DNA of 64,000 nucleotides from Defluviitaleaceae bacterium (GTDB lineage Bacteria; Bacillota; Clostridia; Lachnospirales; WQUN01), in the NCBI GenBank assembly GCA_009780315.1, contig WRAH01000012.1, positions 1-64,000 on the forward strand, read 5' to 3'. Below are positions 1 through 6,777 of the stretch, one piece after another. The translations under genes and the position numbers were made by a program. The first letter of the stretch is position 1. Every line of letters begins with the position of its first letter. The notes beneath the pieces are model-generated. The model had not been told where the DNA came from, ran no database searches, and saw only the letters and a list, made by a program, of their open reading frames with translations.

Positions 1-206
1 CTAAGTATATACAGATGGACATAAGACTGCTACAGGTGGATAACAGTATATTTACTTCTTTATAATAAGATTTAAACTGAATGTTTTTAAATCAAAAAAA
101 CATAATGAATGCTTAAATATGAGTTACTACAAGCTTTTGTATCAACAAGGTATTTGTAATATTTATGTAGAAAAGCGGAGAAATATGCGAAAAGGAGTGT
201 CAAAAT

Positions 207-308
207 ATGTTTTTGTATCTACACCTTGTAGCCTTTATATGTAATTTCTTTATACCGTTCAGACCTTTTGGTGATGACGAAGGCCCTGGCGGATTTGGAG
301 GAGTCTAA
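207..308 (+). CDS. 33-aa hydrophobic PFG/GPG peptide
   Basis: A short gene with an AAAGGAG ribosome site ending about 10 bases before its ATG. The peptide starts MFLYLHLVAFICNFFIP, which is almost wholly hydrophobic, and ends in a glycine-rich tail containing PFGDDEGPGGFGG. Its layout (MFL start, about 17 hydrophobic residues, PFG, then GPG) matches two tandem peptides near 46.8 and 47.1 kb, so I treat all three as one family. The stop codon is immediately followed by the ATG of the next gene, and the SD of that gene lies inside this one, so the two are probably translationally coupled. The function is unknown: a secreted signal peptide, a small membrane peptide or a toxin are all possible. 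What lies upstream is outside the window. Confidence 0.6.
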   Translation: MFLYLHLVAFICNFFIPFRPFGDDEGPGGFGGV

Positions 309-530
309 ATGGATAAAGAAACTGAAAAGTCATTATTGATTAAGGAATTTATGAAAGCACTGATAGCAACCTCTTCAGACGAAGATAAAAAAATGATACT
401 AGACCTTGCAGACGCATCCCTTCTAAATCAATCTGAAAATATCAGAATTTTAGAAGGGATGTTTTTTATTTTACAGTCATTTCCATATTCCAAGCCCCAA
501 AGCATTCTGATAATGCGTGGGAATGATTGA
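309..530 (+). CDS. hypothetical protein, 73 aa
   Basis: A small soluble-looking protein, acidic and lysine-rich in its first half (DEDKKMILDLAD). I recognise no domain. Its ATG directly follows the stop of the 33-aa peptide and is preceded by GGAGGAG, so it is probably the second gene of a small operon. A role in handling or answering the upstream peptide would be a guess from position only. No signal peptide or membrane span is visible. Confidence 0.6.
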   Translation: MDKETEKSLLIKEFMKALIATSSDEDKKMILDLADASLLNQSENIRILEGMFFILQSFPYSKPQSILIMRGND

Positions 531-588
531 AACACATTTGGTTCATACTACGAAAAGAAAGACCAATCAAGGAAGAGAGGATACCCTT

Positions 589-855
589 ATGAAACGACAA
601 ACGCTAATAAATCAAGTAAAAGAGGAATATGCAAGCATTGCCTCACATGCAAGCCAACAACATTTTCATCAAACAACCACGGAAATCACCCCAGAAGCAT
701 ATTATGAAAATTTGTTAAGTGCCGTCATATCTGAAATTCAAAAGGGAACTTTTGATAACTGTCGTTCTGGTTCTGAAGTGATAAACAAAGTGGCTGCGGA
801 TAAGTCCATTCTGTCTGAATGGAACAGTGAGACGAACCACTACCCTAATATGTAA
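589..855 (+). CDS. conserved hypothetical protein, 88 aa
   Basis: The start chosen is the ATG at 589, because GAGAGG sits about 8 bases before it; an in-frame upstream extension from 517 would overlap the preceding gene. The protein has a charged helical N-terminus (MKRQTLINQVKEEY) and a conserved-looking C-terminal half with GTFDNCRSGSEVINK. I recall short proteins with this kind of C-terminus in Lachnospiraceae, always without an assigned function. It contains one cysteine and no membrane span. It lies between two other very small genes on the same strand, so it is likely co-transcribed with them. Confidence 0.6.
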   Translation: MKRQTLINQVKEEYASIASHASQQHFHQTTTEITPEAYYENLLSAVISEIQKGTFDNCRSGSEVINKVAADKSILSEWNSETNHYPNM

Positions 856-866
856 GGAGTGACAAC

Positions 867-1001
867 ATGGCGAAAAAAGGTATGCGGCGGCCAAGCCCCG
901 AAGCACCCCATGGTACAGAAAGCAACAAGAAAAATAAAATTCCTAAAAATGATGTGTCGCCAGTCCCTGAAATTCAGGGAAAAGAAAAAAACAAAGGATA
1001 G
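867..1001 (+). CDS. small basic protein, 44 aa
   Basis: TAAGGAGTGACAAC precedes the ATG, an excellent ribosome site. The product starts MAKKGMRRPSPEAPHGTES and is rich in Lys, Asn, Pro and Gly, ending IQGKEKNKG. It should be unstructured and basic. I recall similar tiny proteins (MAKKGMR.P...PHGTE) annotated as hypothetical in Lachnospiraceae genomes, which supports this frame over the overlapping frame starting at 859. The role is unknown. It ends 17 bases before the convergent pseudouridine synthase gene. Confidence 0.6.
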   Translation: MAKKGMRRPSPEAPHGTESNKKNKIPKNDVSPVPEIQGKEKNKG

Positions 1002-1017
1002 TAAACACTTTCACACA

Positions 1018-1740
1018 TTAAGATTGTATGCATTGCTCCACCTCACCCTTTGTTAGATACCGCCATTTGCCGCGGGGCAAATCACCCAATTGAAGCCTAC
1101 CCACTGCCACACGTTTTAAAGTGATGACAGGGTGGTTTATAGCTTCACACATTTTACGTACTTGGCGGTTGCGCCCCTCTTTAATGGTGATACGCACTTT
1201 TGATTGACTGCCTTGGGATATGATTTCTATAGCGCAGTGGGCAGTGGGCTTGCCATCAATTTCTACACCATTGCGGAAGGTATCCAGTGCTTGGGGGCTG
1301 GGTGTGCCTTGTACAATGGCAATATATGTTTTGCTTACCTTATGGCGGGGATGGGTTAAAATATTTGTCCAGTCACCGTCATTTGTCAAGAGTAGCAAAC
1401 CACTGGTGTCATAATCCAGCCGCCCAACAGGGAATAGACGGGTGTGTTTTTCTTCTAAAATTTCCGTCAAAAATTCCATGACTGTGGGACGGTCAAAGGG
1501 GTCTGTCACTGTAGTGACGACCCCTTCTGGTTTATGAAGCATAACATAAAGGTTCTGCTTTGGTTTGCCCCCAATACCCTTACCATCTACAGCAATTTCA
1601 TCATTTGGGCTGGCTTTTGTGCCAAGTTCTGTGCGAATGATACCGTTTACAGTCACCCGCCCAGCGGTGATTAAAGCTTCTGCTTTCCTGCGGGAAGCCA
1701 CCCCTGCATTCGCCAATAATTTTTGTAGCCGTATTTCCAT
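1018..1740 (-). CDS. rluB: pseudouridine synthase, RsuA/RluB family
   Basis: This enzyme converts a uridine in rRNA (by homology in the large subunit) to pseudouridine. An N-terminal S4 RNA-binding domain (RLQKLLANAGVASRRKAEAL) is followed by the catalytic domain, with the signature GRLDYDTSGLLLLTNDGD carrying the catalytic Asp. The C-terminal part has the family motif EGRNRQVRKMCEAINHPV. I place the start at the ATG giving MEIRLQKLL, which matches where family members begin; an in-frame ATG at 1758 would overlap the uracil permease gene. Length (240 aa) is normal. It is the second gene of an operon with the upstream permease. The RluB versus RsuA/RluF assignment cannot be settled here. Confidence 0.9.
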   Translation of the reverse strand: MEIRLQKLLANAGVASRRKAEALITAGRVTVNGIIRTELGTKASPNDEIAVDGKGIGGKPKQNLYVMLHKPEGVVTTVTDPFDRPTVMEFLTEILEEKHTRLFPVGRLDYDTSGLLLLTNDGDWTNILTHPRHKVSKTYIAIVQGTPSPQALDTFRNGVEIDGKPTAHCAIEIISQGSQSKVRITIKEGRNRQVRKMCEAINHPVITLKRVAVGRLQLGDLPRGKWRYLTKGEVEQCIQS

Positions 1741-1744
1741 ATAA

Positions 1745-3085
1745 TCAACTCTTTTCATCAGGTAAAATGATATTTAATATTACGCCAATGACCACTGCAA
1801 TGGCAATACCTAAACGGTCTATTGGCACACTTGTACCAGATATCGTAAAAGTAATCGTTTGCCCAAAGCGCAATCCAAGCCCAGTCACCATCATGATTGC
1901 AATAATCGTAAGGTTTTTTGATTTGCTAATGTCCACCCGCCCTTCAACAAGATTACGAATACCCACGGCGGCTATCATACCATAAAGCATAAAAGATGCA
2001 CCGCCAATGATGGCATCAGGAATAGAGCGGATAATCACTTCAAACAATGGCGAGAAGCCAAGCACTGCCGCATACACTGCCGCAAGCTGAACCACCCGTG
2101 TATTTGTGATTTTTGTAAGGGCAACAACACCTACATTTTCCCCATAAGTGGTGCTGGCAGGCGCGCCAATAAAGCCTGAAAACACACTGGCTATCCCATC
2201 GCCAAGCAATGTACGGGTAAGCCCAGGTTTTTCTGTAAAGTCTTCCCCTGTAATGGTGCTGAGTGCCACCATGTCCCCCACATGCTCTGCAATGGTTGCA
2301 AGGGCAAAAGGAATCATCACCAGTATCACCACAAGGTTAAAGCGTGGCATCATAAAGGGTGGAAGCCCTACAACAGAAGCATATGCCGCTTGAGAAAAAT
2401 CAAGGATTGCCGTGCCATCAGGGTTTGTCATGCCTGCCGTGTGCATAATCAGTGCAATCATATACGCACCTGCAAGCCCAAGTAAAATGGGAATAATTTT
2501 TATCATACCCTTACCCCAAGAGGACGCAATCACAACAATGCCTAGGGTAATCAGTGCCAAAACCATATTATTCCGCGACTGATTGATAGCAAATGGCGCA
2601 AGCATAATACCAATAAGAATAACCGTAGGCGCAGTCACCACAGGGGGCATAAACCGCATAAACCGCTTCACGCCCACCACTTTTACAAGTGCGGCAAAGG
2701 CCAAGTATAATAACCCAGAAATCATAATACCCCCTGTGGCATAGGGCAAAACACTTTGAATATGGGCATTTCTAAGTATGGCTATATCTGCCGCCGCAAG
2801 CCCCTCAATTTGTTCTGCCCAGCTTGCCACTGCAAAAATGCCGTCTACAGGGTCAGTCACCAATTGAATGCCAACCAAAAACGCAAAGGATGAACCCAAA
2901 AATGCAGGTACACGCCCCTTTGCCAGCAAGTGAAAAATAAGTGTGCCAATCCCTACGCCAATCAGCGTAACTTGTACGCTAAGTCCACTAATCAGCGGCA
3001 CAAGAATGGTTGCCCCAAACATGGCAAACATGTGCTGTAACCCCAGTAACCCCATTTTGGGAAAACTTAACTTCTGTTCCTTCAT
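1745..3085 (-). CDS. uraA: uracil:cation symporter, NCS2 family
   Basis: A 446-aa, about 14-span membrane permease of the nucleobase-cation symporter-2 family, most like the uracil permeases UraA/PyrP. Family marks visible are the TIAEHVGD segment, whose Glu lies in the substrate site of UraA, and PASTTYGENVGVVALTK, the SxxTTYGEN signature of uracil and xanthine carriers. The role is import of uracil for pyrimidine salvage. It is transcribed from a clear promoter about 200 bases upstream through a terminator-like hairpin with a small leader ORF, which suggests regulated expression. The gene for the pseudouridine synthase follows directly. Confidence 0.9.
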   Translation of the reverse strand: MKEQKLSFPKMGLLGLQHMFAMFGATILVPLISGLSVQVTLIGVGIGTLIFHLLAKGRVPAFLGSSFAFLVGIQLVTDPVDGIFAVASWAEQIEGLAAADIAILRNAHIQSVLPYATGGIMISGLLYLAFAALVKVVGVKRFMRFMPPVVTAPTVILIGIMLAPFAINQSRNNMVLALITLGIVVIASSWGKGMIKIIPILLGLAGAYMIALIMHTAGMTNPDGTAILDFSQAAYASVVGLPPFMMPRFNLVVILVMIPFALATIAEHVGDMVALSTITGEDFTEKPGLTRTLLGDGIASVFSGFIGAPASTTYGENVGVVALTKITNTRVVQLAAVYAAVLGFSPLFEVIIRSIPDAIIGGASFMLYGMIAAVGIRNLVEGRVDISKSKNLTIIAIMMVTGLGLRFGQTITFTISGTSVPIDRLGIAIAVVIGVILNIILPDEKS

Positions 3086-3130
3086 ACCTATTACCCCTCT
3101 CTCATTTTACGTCTGATTGTCAATGCATAA

Positions 3131-3180
3131 AAAAATCCGATGAAATGATAAAAATTAAAATATCATCTCATCGGATTTTT
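3131..3180 (-). terminator. attenuator-like terminator upstream of uraA
   Basis: On the minus strand an 18-20 bp stem (AATCCGATGAGATGATA paired with TATCATTTCATCGGATT, one mismatch) closes a short A/T loop and is followed by a run of T. It lies between the uraA promoter and the uraA start, so it would stop transcription of uraA unless prevented. The 3' end of a leader ORF lies inside the left arm, so translating ribosomes could melt it. Confidence 0.75.
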
Positions 3181-3234
3181 AATATTTTTTAAAGAAGAAC
3201 CATCCCATTGAATGGGTTTATACATGCCCCTCAT
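3163..3234 (-). CDS. putative 23-aa uraA leader peptide
   Basis: A short ORF downstream of the uraA promoter. GGGAGGG precedes the ATG with normal spacing. The peptide begins MRGMYKPIQWDGSSLKNI and ends NPMR. The stop codon lies within the left arm of the terminator-like hairpin, an arrangement typical of translation-controlled attenuation. I recognise no known leader peptide, and there is no obvious run of one regulatory codon. It could alternatively be a free-standing small protein. Confidence 0.45.
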   Translation of the reverse strand: MRGMYKPIQWDGSSLKNIKNPMR

Positions 3235-3281
3235 TAGAAGCCCTCCCTTAACCATTAGCAACTAAACGCTCAAACGGACGA

Positions 3282-3310
3282 AGTATATCAGAAGATAATC
3301 AAATTGGCAA
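3282..3310 (-). promoter_or_regulatory. sigma-70-type promoter for uraA operon
   Basis: Minus strand TTGCCA, a 17-base spacer, then TATACT. It points toward uraA and lies just past the end of the rnf operon. Confidence 0.7.
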
Positions 3311-3332
3311 GGGTTTTTATAATTTTTTTTAA

Positions 3333-3659
3333 CTAAATTTTATTGACATCCAACGTCTCACCATGAGGCCCTTGAGCAGTAGATAAAAACGCTCTAATGG
3401 CGTTCTCCCCGTCAGATTTTAGGGGCGGGCAATCTTTTAACCTTCCCTTACTTTCTATAATTGCATGGGCCAAACCTGCACAGCCAGGATACCCACATGC
3501 CCCGCAATTGATACCAGGCAAAAGGTTTATTATCGTTTCAACCCGAGTATCTACCGCAACCTTAAAAAACTTGTCTGCAATCCCAAGGGCAAGCCCCAAA
3601 ATCAATCCTATGCTCAACAGTATCAATGATGGTATTGCAATATCGTTTAATACATTCAT
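3333..3659 (-). CDS. rnfB: RnfB subunit, short form lacking ferredoxin domains
   Basis: RnfB is the electron-entry subunit of the Rnf complex and normally has an N-terminal membrane span, a four-cysteine 4Fe-4S (Fes) domain and one or more C-terminal ferredoxin domains. Here the span (SLILLSIGLILGLALGIA) and the Fes domain (NCGACGYPGCAGLA then KDCPP) are present, but the protein stops at 108 aa with ETLDVNKI. The stop is followed by A/T-rich DNA and the uraA promoter, so no continuation exists in another frame. Either this is a real short form that relies on a separate ferredoxin, or a truncation. It is the last gene of the operon, after rnfA and the 56-aa Cys protein. Confidence 0.8.
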   Translation of the reverse strand: MNVLNDIAIPSLILLSIGLILGLALGIADKFFKVAVDTRVETIINLLPGINCGACGYPGCAGLAHAIIESKGRLKDCPPLKSDGENAIRAFLSTAQGPHGETLDVNKI

Positions 3660-3679
3660 TTCATCATCCCCTCACTATA

Positions 3680-3850
3680 TCATTCATTGTGCTTGCCATA
3701 GTTTCTGCAAGATTTTATTGTACAACCATGGCAATGGGTGTCACTCACATCTGTTCCCTCGGGTACAGGAATACGCTTATTTAATAAATAACTTCCAATA
3801 AAACACGCTGCCAATACAACAAGTACAAGCACAGCTACAATAATATGCAT
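3680..3850 (-). CDS. 56-aa membrane-anchored cysteine protein in rnf operon
   Basis: This small gene starts 3 bases after the rnfA stop and ends about 20 bases before rnfB, so it is certainly inside the operon. The product has one N-terminal membrane span (IIVAVLVLVVLAACFIGSYL) and a cytoplasmic tail with HCHGCTIKSC, that is C-x2-C-x4-C. The pattern recalls small FeoB-associated cysteine-rich membrane proteins and half of an iron-sulfur motif. I infer a possible metal or iron-sulfur role with the neighbouring short RnfB; no direct family match can be claimed. Confidence 0.7.
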   Translation of the reverse strand: MHIIVAVLVLVVLAACFIGSYLLNKRIPVPEGTDVSDTHCHGCTIKSCRNYGKHNE

Positions 3851-3853
3851 AGG

Positions 3854-4435
3854 CTAACTTCCCATGCCCGCAAAGCCCATAAAGGCAATCGCCATAATCC
3901 CAGACACGATAAGGGCAATGGGTACACCTTTAAAGCCCTTGGGGGTATGGGGGGACATATCCAAACGCTCTCGCAAGGTAGAAAATATGAAAATCACCAA
4001 CAAAAAGCCCGCAGATATGCCAAAGGAATTAACCATAGCCTCTACAAAACTAAGGCTACGGTCAACATTCAGAAGAATTGCACCCAGAATCGCACAATTG
4101 GTAGCAATCAATGGCAGAAACAACCCCAAAGACTTGTACAAAGGGGGAAAAAACTTCTTCACAATGATTTCTACAAACTGCACCAGCGAAGCCGTAATCA
4201 AAATAAACACAACGGTACGCATAAACCGCAAGTCAAAAGTATCTAATATCCCATGATAAACAAAATAAGTGATGATAGAAGCCATCATCATAACAAACAT
4301 GACCGCTAACCCCATGCCTAAAGCAGAGCTTTGCTTTTTAGAAACGCCTATAATAGGGCAAATCCCCAAGAAGCCTGCAAGCACAATGTTTTGCACGATA
4401 AATGCAGTAATAAATATCTCAAAAAGACCAATCAT
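3854..4435 (-). CDS. rnfA: Rnf complex subunit RnfA
   Basis: RnfA is a six-span integral membrane subunit of the ion-pumping ferredoxin:NAD+ oxidoreductase and, with RnfE, holds a membrane-embedded [2Fe-2S] cluster. The 193-aa length is standard. The first helix carries NIVLAGFLGICPIIGVSKK, with the cluster-ligand cysteine region, and the later TNCAILG supplies the second conserved Cys; the corresponding pair is seen in RnfE. The gene follows rnfE by 13 bases and is followed at once by the 56-aa Cys protein. Confidence 0.95.
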   Translation of the reverse strand: MIGLFEIFITAFIVQNIVLAGFLGICPIIGVSKKQSSALGMGLAVMFVMMMASIITYFVYHGILDTFDLRFMRTVVFILITASLVQFVEIIVKKFFPPLYKSLGLFLPLIATNCAILGAILLNVDRSLSFVEAMVNSFGISAGFLLVIFIFSTLRERLDMSPHTPKGFKGVPIALIVSGIMAIAFMGFAGMGS

Positions 4436-4448
4436 ATGTGACCCCCTA

Positions 4449-5120
4449 CTATGCCTTGGTTACGCTTTTGTTTTTCAAAAGCCCGTCTTGCTTTTCTTGT
4501 TTCATCATTTTTACAGAAAATATTATCCCAATAATCATACCCAATACAATAAAAGCACCAGCGGGCATGATAAATAAGGGGATGGCAAAATGCTCTGGAA
4601 AGAGCCTAAAATACAGCCCAAATAAATCAATTGCCCCTGTACCCAAAAGCTCTCTAATAAAGCCCATTAAACCCAACGCCAAGAGGATACCCGCACTTAC
4701 ACCCAATGCATCTACAATGGATGGAATCAATTTATTTCTTATAGCAAAGGCTTCTGCCCGTCCAAAAACGACGCAGTTTACCACAATCAGCGGTAAAAAT
4801 ATACCCAAGGCAAAGTGCATTGCAGGAATATACGCATGGACAAGCATTTCCATAAGTGTAACGGAAGTCGCAATAATAGTAATTAAAACAGGAATGCGTA
4901 CTTCATTGGGTATAATCCTGCTTAAAAGGGATACCACAATATTCGTAAGCAAAATGACCAAGCCTGTCATTGCACCAATGCTAATGGCATTTACAAAATT
5001 AGAACTTACACCCAAAATAGGACAAAGGGATAGAAGCATAACAAATACAGGGTTTTCCCGTATGATATTAACAAAAAAAACTTCCTTCAAGTTCACATTG
5101 GGCTGTTTATGATTATCCAT
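4449..5120 (-). CDS. rnfE: Rnf complex subunit RnfE
   Basis: A 223-aa, six-span membrane subunit of the Rnf complex, a pseudo-symmetric partner of RnfA. Conserved segments are NPVFVMLLSLCPILGVSSN and VNCVVFGRAEAFA, which include the cysteines expected to share a [2Fe-2S] cluster with RnfA. A GGGGG ribosome site precedes the ATG. It sits in the canonical C-D-G-E-A order. The complex couples electron flow between reduced ferredoxin and NAD+ to transport of Na+ or H+; which ion cannot be told from this subunit. Confidence 0.95.
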   Translation of the reverse strand: MDNHKQPNVNLKEVFFVNIIRENPVFVMLLSLCPILGVSSNFVNAISIGAMTGLVILLTNIVVSLLSRIIPNEVRIPVLITIIATSVTLMEMLVHAYIPAMHFALGIFLPLIVVNCVVFGRAEAFAIRNKLIPSIVDALGVSAGILLALGLMGFIRELLGTGAIDLFGLYFRLFPEHFAIPLFIMPAGAFIVLGMIIGIIFSVKMMKQEKQDGLLKNKSVTKA

Positions 5121-5132
5121 TACAAATCCCCC

Positions 5133-5645
5133 CTACCGTCTGGACTCAAAATCATCATATGCGTAACGAATGGCTCTTATAATCGGGGTCGTTGTAACTG
5201 TTGCACCTGCCAATATATCTATGGAGGTGTCTCCAGGGGCATTGATAAACTGCCCTTCTGCCCAACTATAAAGTCTCACAGGGTCTGCAAAACCAATCGT
5301 TTCTGAATTAAGCAAGGTCAAAAAATCTCTAATATAACCATCATTGTCCATCACAAGCATATACCGCACAACATCAGCAAAACCTACAATTTCCTGTACA
5401 TAAACATATCCAAGAAGGGTATCCCCAGCCAAAGCACGTACAATCTCTATGGTATGAGGCGTATCTGTTTCCATGTGGACAAAGCGCGTTGCGTCTGGAA
5501 ACGCCACATCAAGCTGATGATAAAACAATTCATCTTGAGCCCTTGCAATCACAGGGGCAGTAATACTGTTGACCACAGTTAATGCAACCGTAGACAGTCC
5601 TACTAAGATACCCAAAAATAATCCTAAAGAAATAATTTTTTTCAT
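5133..5645 (-). CDS. rnfG: Rnf complex subunit RnfG, FMN-bearing
   Basis: RnfG has one N-terminal membrane span (LGLFLGILVGLSTVAL) and an extracytoplasmic FMN-binding domain with FMN covalently bound to a threonine. The flavinylation motif is seen near the C-terminus as DILAGATVTTTPI, the substrate site of ApbE-type flavin transferases; an ApbE gene lies about 3 kb upstream in the same direction. A 170-aa length is usual. GGGAGTGAC provides the ribosome site. Confidence 0.95.
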   Translation of the reverse strand: MKKIISLGLFLGILVGLSTVALTVVNSITAPVIARAQDELFYHQLDVAFPDATRFVHMETDTPHTIEIVRALAGDTLLGYVYVQEIVGFADVVRYMLVMDNDGYIRDFLTLLNSETIGFADPVRLYSWAEGQFINAPGDTSIDILAGATVTTTPIIRAIRYAYDDFESRR

Positions 5646-5658
5646 GAAAAGTCACTCC

Positions 5659-6759
5659 CTATCCCAGCATTATAGAAATTCCAAGGGCAAGGCCAATGGC
5701 ACAAACCCATGCGATACACAGCACAGCCGCTTTTGCCCAAGGCTTACTGGTGGTTATATTTCCAGTCTTGCGGTCTATAAAAGGTACAAACATGTTCATA
5801 ATCAATATAGAAAAGCCCATGGCTTCTGTATGGGTCGCGTTAAATCGTATAATCAGTGTAATCATTGCCAAAAATATAGCAAATAAAATACGCCCTTGAC
5901 GATTAACAGGGGTGGTTACAGGGTCGGTTGCCATGAATACCGCGCCAAAAATAAGACTGCCGGAAAACACATGTAAAACAGGATACCAAAGCCCAAGGCA
6001 TAAATATGAACCAAATATAAGTGTCGCAACAAAAACAGTCCCCACAAACACAACCGGTACAACCCAGTCAATCACTTTTTTATAAATCAAAAATACAAGG
6101 GCAATTAAAATAGCAGGCCTTGCGGCTTCACCAATCCCCCCGCGCACAGCTCCAAAGAAAATATGCCCAAGGCTACAGTGATTACAAATAAATTGTACAC
6201 CCACAGCCTCGGTAATTCTCCAGTTGTAGTGGCTTGCGATGGTTGCCATAGGCGTTGCCCCAGCATAAGCGTCTGGCGGTACAATGGTAGAGCCAAAGGC
6301 AAGCCCTGCAATAACAATACCTACTGCCGCAGGATTAAAAAGGTTACTTCCAACCCCGCCAAAAATAAGTTTGCCAATAAACTCGGCAAATATCGTTGCC
6401 ACAATGACTGCGTAAAGGGGTATGCCTACAGGCAAAGACAATGCAAGGATGAGTGCTGTAACCAACGGTGCTTCTTTAAATGCTTTAGGCAATGTAGCCT
6501 TTAATCGCTCCCCCAAAGTGGTGTACTTTACCCCATCTGTTTTTATTAAATAGAAAGCAATATCAGTGACAAATGCAGTTGCACAAGCTGTGAGGATAAT
6601 AAAAACAGCACGTATAGCGTAATCTGCACCAAAATTGATGTATTGAATAACAATACTCCATGCGGCAACAAATAAAAGTGCCAGCAAAACAGTGTGCAAA
6701 ACATGAGTAGTCGATACGTTAGCCTTTATATGAGGTGATGGTTTGTATGGGAATCGCAT
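5659..6759 (-). CDS. rnfD: Rnf complex subunit RnfD, FMN-bearing
   Basis: RnfD is an integral membrane subunit with about ten spans, related to NqrB, and carries a covalently bound FMN. The expected site is the Thr of DAYAGATPMATIAS. The protein starts MRFPYKPSPHIK, a typical RnfD N-terminus, and GCAGGAG precedes this ATG by 9 bases; an in-frame TTG further upstream is less likely. Another family mark is FGGVGSNLFNPAAVG. It lies between rnfC and rnfG with short gaps. Confidence 0.95.
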   Translation of the reverse strand: MRFPYKPSPHIKANVSTTHVLHTVLLALLFVAAWSIVIQYINFGADYAIRAVFIILTACATAFVTDIAFYLIKTDGVKYTTLGERLKATLPKAFKEAPLVTALILALSLPVGIPLYAVIVATIFAEFIGKLIFGGVGSNLFNPAAVGIVIAGLAFGSTIVPPDAYAGATPMATIASHYNWRITEAVGVQFICNHCSLGHIFFGAVRGGIGEAARPAILIALVFLIYKKVIDWVVPVVFVGTVFVATLIFGSYLCLGLWYPVLHVFSGSLIFGAVFMATDPVTTPVNRQGRILFAIFLAMITLIIRFNATHTEAMGFSILIMNMFVPFIDRKTGNITTSKPWAKAAVLCIAWVCAIGLALGISIMLG

Positions 6760-6777
6760 ATAATTTTTCTCCTGCAA

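Noticed and set aside
859-1056. A 65-codon ORF overlapping the 44-aa gene in another frame
   Set aside because: Its start lies at the ribosome site of the 867 gene, its product is Lys/Cys-rich with no pattern, and it overlaps the convergent pseudouridine synthase gene.
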